Shown here: positions 51,508 through 59,374 of the stretch, in pieces
Position numbering within the stretch: the first letter of the stretch is position 1
Layout of the letters: each line of letters starts with the position of its first letter
Source of the DNA: Pandoraea horticolens
GTDB taxonomy: Bacteria > Pseudomonadota > Gammaproteobacteria > Burkholderiales > Burkholderiaceae
Direction: 5' to 3'
DNA length: 64,000 nt
Assembly: GCF_902459555.1 (NCBI RefSeq)
Contig: NZ_CABPSM010000006.1
Coordinates: forward strand, 186,001 to 250,000
The notes under the pieces: generated by a model
Told to the model about the DNA's origin: nothing
The model's input: only the letters and a program-made list of their open reading frames with translations
Databases searched by the model: none
Position numbers and translations under genes: made by a program

Positions 51508-51706
51508 TTATCCACATACACGCACTGCGGTATCCAACCGGCCTTCGGGAATTTGCTTTTCTGTGGATAACCTTAAGCGACTTTTCCTCAAGATTTTCGA
51601 GGAAATCGCGCAACCCCTTATTGTGGCGGTGCGCCAAAGATTTTGAATATCCACAACTATCCACAAGCAACTGTGAATAAGTGAGTCCGGCCCATATCGT
51701 GAATAA
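51508..51706. other. Candidate chromosomal replication origin oriC (DnaA-box cluster)
   Basis: Two perfect DnaA boxes are present: TTATCCACA at 51508-51516 (plus) and TGTGGATAA at 51562-51570 (minus). Further boxes are ATATCCACA at 51647-51655, CTATCCACA at 51657-51665 (one mismatch each, exactly ten bases apart), TGTGAATAA at 51672-51680 (one mismatch) and CGTGAATAA at 51698-51706 (two). The DNA between them is clearly more A/T-rich than the surroundings. The place beside mnmG, parS and parAB, with the atp operon beyond, is the E. coli-type origin neighbourhood. dnaA itself is not in the window. Confidence 0.82.
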
Positions 51707-51773
51707 GGCTTTGACGTCACTCTCCAAAAATGGGGCCGGATATCCTCCAACGGATGCACACATGTCCTGGCAC

Positions 51774-51805
51774 AAAAGAAAAAAAGCCCGCCGAACTGGC
51801 GGGCC
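51774..51805 (-). terminator. Rho-independent terminator of the first liv operon
   Basis: On the minus strand GCCCGCC/GGCGGGC makes a perfect seven-base stem with a five-base loop, followed by TTTTTTTCTTTTG. It lies about 35 bases after the livF stop codon and shields the oriC from transcription. Confidence 0.88.
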
Positions 51806-51838
51806 TTTCCGTCAAAGCAGTCTGACAAACAACGCGCG

Positions 51839-52585
51839 TCAGGCTGCCTTCTTCGCCAACCCCAGATAGGTCTCGATGACTTTGGGATTGCTGGCCAACT
51901 CCTGCGCCGGGCCTTCCAGCGCCAGCTCACCTGTCTCGATCACGTAGCCGTAGTCGGCCACTTGCAACGCCGCACGCGCGTTCTGCTCGATTAGCAGCGT
52001 AGCCACGCCCGTCTTACGCAAGTCATTGATGATATGGAAGATTTCCTTCACGATCAGCGGCGCCAGTCCAAGGCTCGGCTCGTCGAGCATCAGCAACTGG
52101 GGCTTTGCCATCAACGCACGGCCCACCGCCAGCATCTGTCGCTCCCCCCCCGACAGCGTCCCCGCCTGCTGTACACGCCGCTCTTTGAGGCGCGGGAATA
52201 GCCCGTAGACTACTTCCATCTGGTCCAGGAAGTTCTTCTCCCCCGCCCGCTTGCGACGGTAGGCGCCGAGCAGCAGATTGTCCTCGACGGTCATTGTCGA
52301 GAACAGCTCGCGCTTTTCGGGCACCAGGCACATGCCGCGCGACACCCGGGCTTCGATGGTCAGCGCCGACATCTCATGACCGAGATACGCCACGCTGCCC
52401 TTGCTCGACCCGTTGTGCGGCAGCGCCCCCATGATGGCGTTGAGCATGGACGACTTGCCCGCACCGTTCGGCCCGATCACCGTCACGATCTGGCCCGCCT
52501 CCACCCGCAGATGCGCACCGTGCACTGCCTCGACTTTGCCGTATGCAACGGCGAGGTCCTTGACCTCAAGAATCGCGTCTGCCAT
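51839..52585 (-). CDS. livF: Branched-chain amino acid-type ABC transporter ATPase LivF (first system)
   Basis: This 248-aa ABC ATPase has Walker [17 protein letters not shown] (about 38-53), the signature LSGGERQMLAVGRALM, Walker B LLMLDEPSLGLAPLI and the switch His region. Its last residues EGPAQELASNPKVIETYLGLAKKAA are the LivF tail. It energises uptake by the LivH/LivM channel. The start shares its base with the stop of livMG (52585), so the two are coupled. Confidence 0.95.
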   Translation of the reverse strand: MADAILEVKDLAVAYGKVEAVHGAHLRVEAGQIVTVIGPNGAGKSSMLNAIMGALPHNGSSKGSVAYLGHEMSALTIEARVSRGMCLVPEKRELFSTMTVEDNLLLGAYRRKRAGEKNFLDQMEVVYGLFPRLKERRVQQAGTLSGGERQMLAVGRALMAKPQLLMLDEPSLGLAPLIVKEIFHIINDLRKTGVATLLIEQNARAALQVADYGYVIETGELALEGPAQELASNPKVIETYLGLAKKAA

Positions 52586-54381
52586 TACTCCACTCCTCCA
52601 AGGTACGCCTCGAGCACCGCCGGGTTTTTCTGCACGTCTTCAGGCAGCCCCTCGGCGATCTTCGTGCCGAACTCCATCACCACCAGGTGATCGGTCAGAT
52701 TCATCACGAAGTCCATGTCGTGCTCGACCAGCAGCACGCTCATCCCTTCATCCTTGAGCTTCCTGAGCAGATCGCCCAGCGCCTGCTTCTCTTTGTAGCG
52801 AAGGCCGGCCGCCGGCTCGTCGAGCAGCAACAACGTCGGGTCGCACGCCAGCGCGCGGGCAATTTCCAAAATACGCTGTTGACCCAGCGCCAGACTGCCC
52901 GCCTCGTCGTACATATGTGCGCCAAGGCCCACACGCTCGATCTGCATTCTGGCTTCGTTCAACAGCATCGCTTCTTCGTGGCGATCCAGACGCAGCACGC
53001 TCGACCACACGCCCGCTTGCGGACGGCGGCGCAGCCCGTTCTTGTCGCGCAGATACGCACCAATCGCCACGTTCTCGAGTACGCTCATGTGCGGCATCAA
53101 GCGCACGTGCTGAAAGGTGCGGCCAATCCCGCGCTTGACGATTTCACGCGACGGCAAACGATCGATGCGCTCCCCAAGGAACGAAATCTCGCCCCGGGTG
53201 GCTTGCAGCACGCCCGTCACCAGATTGAATGTCGTCGATTTGCCCGCCCCATTCGGCCCGATCAAACCCACGATCTCGCCGGCCTTCACCTCGAACGATA
53301 CGTCGTTCACCGCGACCAGACCGCCGAACTCCTTGCGTGCCTTTTCGAGCTTGAGCACCACCTCGCCCAGCGCAGGCTTCGCACGATGTCCCAGCGGATC
53401 GGCATGCTCCGGCGCCTTTGCGACGCGTCGCGCCGGGAAGATCTTCCCGAAGAACGGCCACACGCCGTCACGCGCGTATTGCAGCAGCAGCACGAGCAGC
53501 ACACCGAAGACGATGGTCTCGAAATTGCCATTGGCGCCCAGCAGCACCGGCAGAATATTCTGCAGATAGTCTTTGAGCACGGTCAGGATGGCCGCGCCGA
53601 GCACCGCGCCCCACACGTGCGACACCCCGCCCACCACGGCCATGAAGAGGTACTCGATGCCGTGGTTCAGGTTGAACGGCGTCGGATTCACGGCCCGTTG
53701 CAAGTGCGCGTACAGCCAGCCCGAGATCGCCGCAAGCACGGCGGCATACACGAACACCACGACCTTCATCCACGCGGTGTTCACCCCCATGGCCTCGGCC
53801 ATGACGCCACCGCCCTTGAGCGCGCGAATGGCACGCCCCGGACGCGAATCGAGCAAGTTCTTGATCGACACCACCGCCAGCACCACGACGATCCAGATCA
53901 GATAGAACATCTGACGCCCGCTCGCCAGCTCGATGCCGAACAGGTTGATGGTCGGGATGTCGTTCAGGCCGTCGTACTTGCCCAGGAACTCGAGGTTGCC
54001 GAACAGGAAGTACAGCGCCAGCCCCCAGGCAATCGTGCCCAACGGCAGGAAGTGGCCGGACAGACGCATGGTGATCGCACCGATGACCAGTGCCGCGGCT
54101 GCCGTGATCGCCACGCCGACGATCAAACCCAGCCACGGCGATGCACCGTAGGCGGTGGTCAGATACGCGGTGGCATACGCGCCCAGGCCGACGAACGCCG
54201 CCTGTCCGAACGACGTCATGCCGGCCACGCCCGTGAGCAAAACGAGGCCGATGGCCACGATGCTGTACAGGCCAATGTAGTTGAGCAGCGTCACCCAGTA
54301 CTCAGGCAAACGCACCGGCGCAGGCAGGACCGGCAACACGGCCAGCACTACCAGGAAAATCAGGAAGTATTTGTTTTTCAT
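52585..54381 (-). CDS. Fused LivM permease - LivG ATPase (first system)
   Basis: This 598-aa single chain joins two proteins that are usually separate. Residues 1 to about 310 are LivM: eight to nine membrane helices with [24 protein letters not shown] and [27 protein letters not shown]. After a short linker ([20 protein letters not shown]), residues about 340-598 are LivG: Walker [41 protein letters not shown], signature [15 protein letters not shown], Walker [12 protein letters not shown]. No stop or frameshift separates them. Substrate is likely a branched-chain amino acid or amide. Confidence 0.94.
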   Translation of the reverse strand: MKNKYFLIFLVVLAVLPVLPAPVRLPEYWVTLLNYIGLYSIVAIGLVLLTGVAGMTSFGQAAFVGLGAYATAYLTTAYGASPWLGLIVGVAITAAAALVIGAITMRLSGHFLPLGTIAWGLALYFLFGNLEFLGKYDGLNDIPTINLFGIELASGRQMFYLIWIVVVLAVVSIKNLLDSRPGRAIRALKGGGVMAEAMGVNTAWMKVVVFVYAAVLAAISGWLYAHLQRAVNPTPFNLNHGIEYLFMAVVGGVSHVWGAVLGAAILTVLKDYLQNILPVLLGANGNFETIVFGVLLVLLLQYARDGVWPFFGKIFPARRVAKAPEHADPLGHRAKPALGEVVLKLEKARKEFGGLVAVNDVSFEVKAGEIVGLIGPNGAGKSTTFNLVTGVLQATRGEISFLGERIDRLPSREIVKRGIGRTFQHVRLMPHMSVLENVAIGAYLRDKNGLRRRPQAGVWSSVLRLDRHEEAMLLNEARMQIERVGLGAHMYDEAGSLALGQQRILEIARALACDPTLLLLDEPAAGLRYKEKQALGDLLRKLKDEGMSVLLVEHDMDFVMNLTDHLVVMEFGTKIAEGLPEDVQKNPAVLEAYLGGVE

Positions 54382-54399
54382 TCTGTGGTCCGCCCCGGC

Positions 54400-55455
54400 T
54401 TATTCCTCGTCTTCTTCCACATGCTTGCTCGTGAGCGACAACCACAGCAGCACCGGAAGGATCAGCGTGAAGACGATGACCTCTTTGTATGCACTCGCCC
54501 AGAACGACGAATACGACTCCAGCAGGCCCACCAGAATGGCCCCCAGCGCTGCGACCGGATAGCTCACCAGACCGCCGATGATGGCGCCCACAAATCCCTT
54601 CAGGCCGATCAGGAAGCCCGATTCGTAATAGATGGTCGTGATCGGTGCGATCAGAATGCCGCACAGCACGCCCAGCACCGCCGCCAGCGTGAACGCCAGC
54701 CGACCGGCCTGCACGGTGCCAATGCCCACCAGACGCGCGCCCAGCCGGTTCACGGCCGTGGCTCGCAGGGCCTTGCCCGAGAGCGAGCGGTCGAAGTAGA
54801 AGTACAGCGCCAGAATCATCACGAGCGAGACGCCCAGCACCCACAGGCTCTGACCCGACACCATCACCGAACCGATGTTGAAGCTCGCGTCGGAGAACGC
54901 CTGCGTGCGCGAGCCTTCGGCCCCGAACATCACCAGCCCCAGCCCCGTGAGCGCAAAGTGCACCCCCACCGAGACGATCAGCAGCAGCAGCGTGCTCGCC
55001 TCGGCCAGTGGCTGATAAGCCAGGCGATAAAGCATCGGCCCCATCGGCACGACCAGCAGCAGCGTAATCGCAATCTGCACGAGCATCGGCAGTGTCATCG
55101 TCGCCAACGCTTTGACGACAAAGAACACGGCGATCGGAAACACCAGATATTTGCCCGCAAGCACCGGCATCAGGCGGCCCGCCAGCTTGCGACGCTCGCT
55201 ATGACGCAACACGCCAGCCGTCTCCACGACGAACGTGCATACGCCCATCGCCACGAGCAACCAGCTCGTGAGCGGAAACTTCTGGGTTTGCAGTGCCGCC
55301 AGCGTAAGCGCGCCATACGACACGAACTCACCCTGCGGAATGAAAATGACGCGGGTGACGGAGAACACCAGCACGAGCGCCAATGCCAGCAAGGCATAAA
55401 TCGCACCCGTAGTGATGCCGTCCTGCGCCAGGATGGCTGCAATCGAAAGATCCAT
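54400..55455 (-). CDS. livH: Branched-chain amino acid-type ABC transporter permease LivH (first system)
   Basis: The start MDLSIAAILAQDGITTGAIYALLALALVLVFSVTRVIFIPQGEF at 55455 (351 aa) follows GAGAGGAGC; the frame open upstream is not family-like. It is longer than typical LivH (about 290-310 aa), with an insert of about 70 residues between helices 2 and 4 (VLRHSERRKLAGRLMPVLAGKYLVFPIA). The C-terminal half has the standard IGTVQAGRLAFTLAAVLGVLCGIL and FLIGLKGFVGAIIGGLVSYPVAALGAILVGLLE. It pairs with LivM of the fused gene, 19 bases downstream. Confidence 0.92.
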   Translation of the reverse strand: MDLSIAAILAQDGITTGAIYALLALALVLVFSVTRVIFIPQGEFVSYGALTLAALQTQKFPLTSWLLVAMGVCTFVVETAGVLRHSERRKLAGRLMPVLAGKYLVFPIAVFFVVKALATMTLPMLVQIAITLLLVVPMGPMLYRLAYQPLAEASTLLLLIVSVGVHFALTGLGLVMFGAEGSRTQAFSDASFNIGSVMVSGQSLWVLGVSLVMILALYFYFDRSLSGKALRATAVNRLGARLVGIGTVQAGRLAFTLAAVLGVLCGILIAPITTIYYESGFLIGLKGFVGAIIGGLVSYPVAALGAILVGLLESYSSFWASAYKEVIVFTLILPVLLWLSLTSKHVEEDEE

Positions 55456-55790
55456 GCTCCTCTCACTTCGTTTGAGTACTTCTTGAACCGGCTGGCGAGA
55501 CAGCCGGTGTGATGCACGACGCGGCACGCGGCCACCCCGTTCCCCTTCACATCGATACACCCCGCACGATCCCCGTGTCGCAGCGCAGCGAATTATGAAT
55601 TGTATAAATGGTTATGCATTGGTAAAACCCGGGCGACTACTGAGTCGGCGAAATCTTGTCTCCTGCTATTTCGCCGTCTACACCGTCCTGCCTGCCGCGC
55701 CTGACTCGGCGCGCCCCGCATCACCCGCTCCTGCTCAACACTGCTGCTGGCGACTCTCGACGCCCATCCTCGCTGCATCGGGCACGATGC
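55456..55790. promoter_or_regulatory. Intergenic region upstream of livH with A/T-rich direct repeats
   Basis: These 335 bp separate livH from the MarR-type regulator gene. An A/T-rich island contains TTATGAATTG (55593-55602) and TTATGCATTG (55612-55621), 19 bp apart, about 140-165 bp before livH. This is where the livH promoter should lie and the repeats are a candidate operator. The rest shows no gene. Confidence 0.45.
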
Positions 55791-56297
55791 CTACCCTTCC
55801 GCCACCGGCTTGCGACGGCGACGCGCCTTGGTCGGCAACGACGGTGCTTCTGCCAGCACTTCGGGCGGCAACGCCTCACGTACGACGTCGAGCAACCGGT
55901 AGATTTCGGCGAGCGTGTCGCGCCCAACCTTGTCTTCCAGGTAGCGATAACGTTCCTCGACCAGCGGGCCGAGCTTCTTGCACAGTGCGCGGCTCGACGG
56001 CGTGAGCGACACCATCACCCGTCGCTGATCGGCGGCCACGCGACGGCGCAAAATGAGGCCGGAGACCTCCATTCGCTCGAGCATGCCCGACAGGCTCGGA
56101 CTGAGAATGCAGCACTCGCGCGCGACCTGTCCGATTTCCATTTCCCCGGATTCGCTATCGTTGACGGCCCGTATGACACGCCATTGTTGTTCGGTGATGT
56201 CGTAACAATTGAGCAAGGGCCGGAACAGCCCCATCACCGCTTCACGCGATTGCAGCAATACCAGAGATAGATTGCGGTGTTCGAATTCACCCGTCAT
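55791..56297 (-). CDS. MarR-family transcriptional regulator, HpaR-like
   Basis: This 168-aa protein has the winged-helix MarR fold: NLSLVLLQSREAVMGLFRPLLNCYDITEQQWRVIRAVNDSESGEMEIGQVARECCILSPSLSGMLERMEVSGLILRRRVAADQRRVMVSLT. The ILSPSLSG recognition helix and ADQRR wing are those of the HpaR branch, which represses homoprotocatechuate degradation genes. The C-terminus is basic. Its place between a liv binding-protein gene and livH suggests it controls this importer, perhaps in response to an aromatic acid; that is inference. Confidence 0.9.
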   Translation of the reverse strand: MTGEFEHRNLSLVLLQSREAVMGLFRPLLNCYDITEQQWRVIRAVNDSESGEMEIGQVARECCILSPSLSGMLERMEVSGLILRRRVAADQRRVMVSLTPSSRALCKKLGPLVEERYRYLEDKVGRDTLAEIYRLLDVVREALPPEVLAEAPSLPTKARRRRKPVAEG

Positions 56298-56431
56298 GGA
56301 TTTACGCTCGAAAGGATCGCCTGGTCAGCCCCCGGGCTGTGGCGATCAGGTTGGGACAATACGGCCTCTCGTGTGCCGCTCGTTTCGCATGTCCTGCCGT
56401 CTCTTTGCGAAGCGCGAAATTACCACGCGCT

Positions 56432-56459
56432 CAAAAAAAACGGGCGCGAACGCCCGTTC
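56432..56459 (-). terminator. Rho-independent terminator after the first liv binding-protein gene
   Basis: On the minus strand AACGGGCG/CGCCCGTT forms an eight-base stem with a four-base loop, followed by a run of eight T. It lies about 100 bases after the stop at 56556, so the binding protein is transcribed separately from the regulator and permease genes. Confidence 0.88.
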
Positions 56460-56555
56460 TTCCGGCCCGATCGGTCCGACCGGGCGCAGATACCGCAGAT
56501 ACGACAACGGGGCATGCCAGCGTACTACTGGTGCTATAGGCAGCCCCGACCCGTA

Positions 56556-57701
56556 TCAGTTCGCCAATTTCCACTTGCCGTCGACGATTTGCACCATCAC
56601 GCGCGAGCGTTGATCCAGACCGTTGTGGTCGTTCTTGCTCATATTGAAGATACCGGCGGTGCCCGGCATGTCCTTCACGTTCTCCAGCGCCTCGCGCAGC
56701 GCGGCGCGGAATTCGGCCGTACCGGGCTTGGCCTTCTTCAGCGCCACCGGAATGGTCGCCTGCAACAGCAGACCGCCGTCCCATGCGTGACCGCCGAAGG
56801 TCGAGATCGAACCAGCGCCGTAAGCCTTCTCATAAGCCGCCTTGTATGCGGCGGCCGACTTCTTCACCGGATTGTCGGCAGGCAGTTGCTCGACCACGAG
56901 CAGCGGGCCAGCCGGCAGATACGTGCCTTCGCAGTCTTTGCCGCAAACGCGCAGGAAGTCGTTGTTGGCCACGCCGTGGGTCTGATACAGCTTGCCCTTG
57001 TAGCCGCGCTCCTTGAGCGTGCGCTGCGGCAACGCCGCCGGCGTGCCCGAACCGGCGATCAGCACGGCGTCCGGGTTCGCGCCCATGACCTTCAACGCCT
57101 GGCCCGTCACCGACGTGTCGGCACGGTTGAAGCGCTCGTTGGCCACCACCTTGATCTTGTTCAGATCGGCAGCCTTCTGGAATTCCTTGTACCAGCCTTC
57201 GCCGTACGCATCCGAGAAGCCGATGAACGCCACGGTCTTCACACCGTGATCGGCCATGTGCTTGGCGATGGCGGTGGCCATCAGAATGTCGTTCTGCGGG
57301 GTCTTGAACGCCCACATACGCTTGGCGTCGACCGGCTCGACGATGGCGGCGCCCGCGGCCATCGAAATCACCGGCGTCTGCGTCTCGGCAGCCACGTCGA
57401 CCATCGCCAGCGAATTCGGCGTGACGGTCGAGCCGAGCACGGCGTCGACGTGATCTTCGGTGATCAGCTTACGCATGTTCTTGACGGCGGTCGTGGTGTC
57501 GGTCGCGTCGTCGAGCACGATGTACTGCACCGACTGGCCGGCGATCGTCTTCGGCATCAGCGCAATGGTGTTCTTCTCGGGAATACCCAGCGAAGCCGCC
57601 GGGCCGGTCGCCGACAGCGACACGCCAATCTTCACTTGAGCGTTCGCAACGCCCGCGGCAAGCATCATCGCCGATGCCATGCACAGCAACTTCAATTTCA
57701 T
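56556..57701 (-). CDS. Periplasmic branched-chain amino acid-type substrate-binding protein (first system)
   Basis: The start MKLKLLCMASAMMLAAGVANAQVKIGVSLSATGPAASLGIPEKNTIALMP at 57701 (381 aa) follows AGGAGA at good spacing; a 76-codon upstream frame is not supported. The signal peptide is cleaved after ANA (residue about 21). The rest is a type I periplasmic binding fold (Peripla_BP_6) with LITEDHVDAVLGSTVTPNSLAM and VKTVAFIGFSDAYGEGWYKEFQ. Ligands of this family range from branched-chain amino acids to aromatic acids. It should feed the fused LivMG importer. Confidence 0.93.
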   Translation of the reverse strand: MKLKLLCMASAMMLAAGVANAQVKIGVSLSATGPAASLGIPEKNTIALMPKTIAGQSVQYIVLDDATDTTTAVKNMRKLITEDHVDAVLGSTVTPNSLAMVDVAAETQTPVISMAAGAAIVEPVDAKRMWAFKTPQNDILMATAIAKHMADHGVKTVAFIGFSDAYGEGWYKEFQKAADLNKIKVVANERFNRADTSVTGQALKVMGANPDAVLIAGSGTPAALPQRTLKERGYKGKLYQTHGVANNDFLRVCGKDCEGTYLPAGPLLVVEQLPADNPVKKSAAAYKAAYEKAYGAGSISTFGGHAWDGGLLLQATIPVALKKAKPGTAEFRAALREALENVKDMPGTAGIFNMSKNDHNGLDQRSRVMVQIVDGKWKLAN

Positions 57702-57743
57702 TTGGGTCTCCTCACAAAAATTTCGAATTCGTTTTTTTGACAT

Positions 57744-57765
57744 TAACCGACCGCTCAGTCGGTAA
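57744..57765. promoter_or_regulatory. Candidate TetR-type operator before the binding-protein gene
   Basis: TTAACCGAC and GTCGGTAAA flank six bases (CGCTCA), giving a near-perfect dyad (eight of nine base pairs) 43-65 bp before the start codon at 57701. The ACCGAC/GTCGGT form is typical of TetR-family operators for aromatic and fatty acid metabolism. The acting regulator is not identified and the family link is inference. Confidence 0.5.
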
Positions 57766-57930
57766 ATTGTCGCCCATCTTACGGGCACCGGTGCCTTCTC
57801 GTAAAGTGCGGTTTCCCCACATGTGGTTTCGACCGCATCTGCCCTCGACGCACCAGCCTTCCTTATTGCCCGAACCTGCCGGAACGCCGCCGGCCGCCCT
57901 GCGCGATCTTCACGATCCCGCAATCCCATC

Positions 57931-58713
57931 TCACGCGCGCAGAAACGCGTCGTAGCCGGTCTTCACGATCAGCACCGCGAGAACGCACAGGAACATACGC
58001 CGCACGAAGCTCACCCCGTGCTTGAGCGCTAGGCGGCTACCCACCTGACTGCCGAGCACGTTCATGATCGCCATGCCGAGGCCGACCTGCCACCACACGT
58101 GCCCGCCCATGCCGAACAACAGCAGCGCGGCGAGGTTGGTCGCCACGTTCACGATCTTTGACGACGCCGACGCGTTGATGAAATCCTGCCCGAACAGCCG
58201 GACAAACAAGAATACAAGGAAGCTGCCCGTACCAGGACCGAAGAAACCATCGTAAAAGCCGATGGCGCCGCCCACGGCAATGGCCATGAGGGTCACCCCT
58301 GTCCCGCCCTTCACAGGGGCGTGGACGGTCCCGAAATCCTTCTTGCGCAACGTGTAGACCGCCACCCCCGCGAGCACGAACGGCAGCAGCTTGCGCAGCA
58401 CGTCGGCGGGAATATGAGTGACGGCGTACGCACCGCAGAACGAGAACACGAACGCCGCGATCGTTGCCGGCACCAGAATGGCCCAGCGAAGCTGGATGCC
58501 GCGCGCGTAGCGCAACGCGGCGGACGCCGTGCCCCAGATGCCGGCCATCTTGTTGGTACCGAACAGCACCGGCGGCGCGGCGTTCGGGAAGACGGCAAAA
58601 AGCGTCGGCACGGAGATCAGTCCGCCGCCACCGACCACGGCATCGACCAGACCGGCGAGGAACGCCCCGCCCGCGAGCATCACCAAGTCGGTCAGCGCCC
58701 AGCCCATCAACAT
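57931..58713 (-). CDS. TSUP-family (TauE/SafE-like) membrane permease
   Basis: The 260-aa start at 58713 (MLMGWALTDLVMLAGGAFLAGLVDAVVGGGGLISVPTLFAVFPN) follows GGGGA. About eight membrane helices, the GLVDAVVGGGGLISVP repeat motif and the later AVGGAIGFYDGFFGPGTGSFLVF repeat identify the TSUP (DUF81) family. Members export or import sulfite, sulfoacetate and other small organic anions; substrate is unknown here. It stands between the two liv systems. A 9-bp minisatellite lies just upstream. Confidence 0.92.
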   Translation of the reverse strand: MLMGWALTDLVMLAGGAFLAGLVDAVVGGGGLISVPTLFAVFPNAAPPVLFGTNKMAGIWGTASAALRYARGIQLRWAILVPATIAAFVFSFCGAYAVTHIPADVLRKLLPFVLAGVAVYTLRKKDFGTVHAPVKGGTGVTLMAIAVGGAIGFYDGFFGPGTGSFLVFLFVRLFGQDFINASASSKIVNVATNLAALLLFGMGGHVWWQVGLGMAIMNVLGSQVGSRLALKHGVSFVRRMFLCVLAVLIVKTGYDAFLRA

Positions 58714-58727
58714 ACATTCCCCGCACG

Positions 58728-58772
58728 GGCCGTACCGGCCATACAGACGATACAGGCCATAAGGACCACACA
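58728..58772. repeat. Degenerate 9-bp minisatellite (five units)
   Basis: The units on the plus strand are GGCCGTACC, GGCCATACA, GACGATACA, GGCCATAAG and GACCACACA. They lie 15-59 bp upstream of the permease start codon, in its leader. The length is a multiple of three, so the frame through it is open and would read GPYGLYRLYGRYGPCG, but no ribosome site supports translation. Confidence 0.6.
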
Positions 58773-59136
58773 GACCCTTCGCACTTGCGACGGCCACCGG
58801 GGGAAGTCACCGGCCAGAAAGCGCGAGTGCGCGCATTGCGGAACGTGAAGCGTGCTAGACATACGACTGCGACTACCGGGTAATCGTAATGGCCAAATGG
58901 AACGAGCCGAATGAATGAGATTGACACCCCAATGGAATTGACCGAATTGGACGACACCATCGAAAGCGCACAATGAAACGGCGAGCATAGCGTCTTTAGG
59001 CCGCATTGCGCGAATTTAAGCGACGCAATTCTCGCGATACGGCGTGAATCGCGCGTAAAACACTGTGCAAAGGGATATCGTGCAGACTGCCGGGCTCCGG
59101 CGGCTGGTGGCCTCGTGCCGAGACGAAGCGCAATAT

Positions 59137-59178
59137 AAAAAGCGCTGTTGGAGCATTCTCCAACAGCGCTTCCTTTTT
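59137..59178 (-). terminator. Strong bidirectional terminator after the second liv operon
   Basis: AGCGCTGTTGGAG and CTCCAACAGCGCT (59141-59153 and 59158-59170) form a perfect thirteen-base stem with a four-base loop. A T-run follows on both strands (TTTTTAT on the minus, TCCTTTTT on the plus). It lies about 205 bases beyond the livM stop at 59375. Confidence 0.9.
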
Positions 59179-59374
59179 GGCGGTGCGCGTTATCGCGCTT
59201 ATTGTCTCCTCGTTCCTCGCCCCTATATCCTGCTGTGACGCGAACTAGGGGAGAGAATAAAGGAGCACCCGATGCACCACAAGTCAGCATTTACCCCTAC
59301 GAATTAGCTTTTTTCCGACATTCATGCGCCAAGGTGATAAGCGGACGCCCCAAGCCGGTGCGTCCGCGCCTTTA

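Larger units (their letters stand above)
50135..51838. other. Gene-free origin/centromere region (parS repeats and oriC)
   Basis: These 1.7 kb between mnmG and a liv operon hold no credible gene. The leftmost part is the mnmG promoter region, with TATAAT at 50183-50188 on the minus strand. 50224-51151 is the parS repeat array. 51152-51500 is unique sequence with one inverted, diverged repeat segment (51337-51378) and a weak parS-like site (51432-51447). 51508-51706 is the DnaA-box cluster. A terminator closes the right side. Open frames through the array encode repetitive peptides and are not accepted as genes. Confidence 0.8.
58714..59374. other. Intergenic region between the TSUP permease gene and the second liv operon
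   Basis: These 661 bp hold the likely promoter of the permease gene, a 9-bp repeat array (58728-58772) and the strong terminator of the second liv operon (59137-59178). Very short open frames around 58880-58980 on the plus strand show no family likeness. I see no convincing gene. Confidence 0.6.

Noticed and set aside
50228-51521. Long open frames through the parS array encoding repeated peptides on both strands
   Set aside because: They exist because the roughly 233-bp units lack stops in some frames; peptides repeat with the DNA units, have no family likeness and no ribosome sites.
52687-55512. A 941-codon plus-strand frame antisense to the first liv operon
   Set aside because: Same cause: His/Arg/Gln-rich shadow of the minus-strand LivMG and LivH codons.
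57702-57929. 76-codon extension of the first liv binding protein
   Set aside because: It would bury the signal peptide and cross the putative operator; the ATG at 57701 has AGGAGA upstream and starts a clean signal sequence.
58880-58980. Tiny plus-strand frames such as MNEIDTPMELTELDDTIESAQ
   Set aside because: No ribosome site at a proper distance and no family likeness; too short to support.
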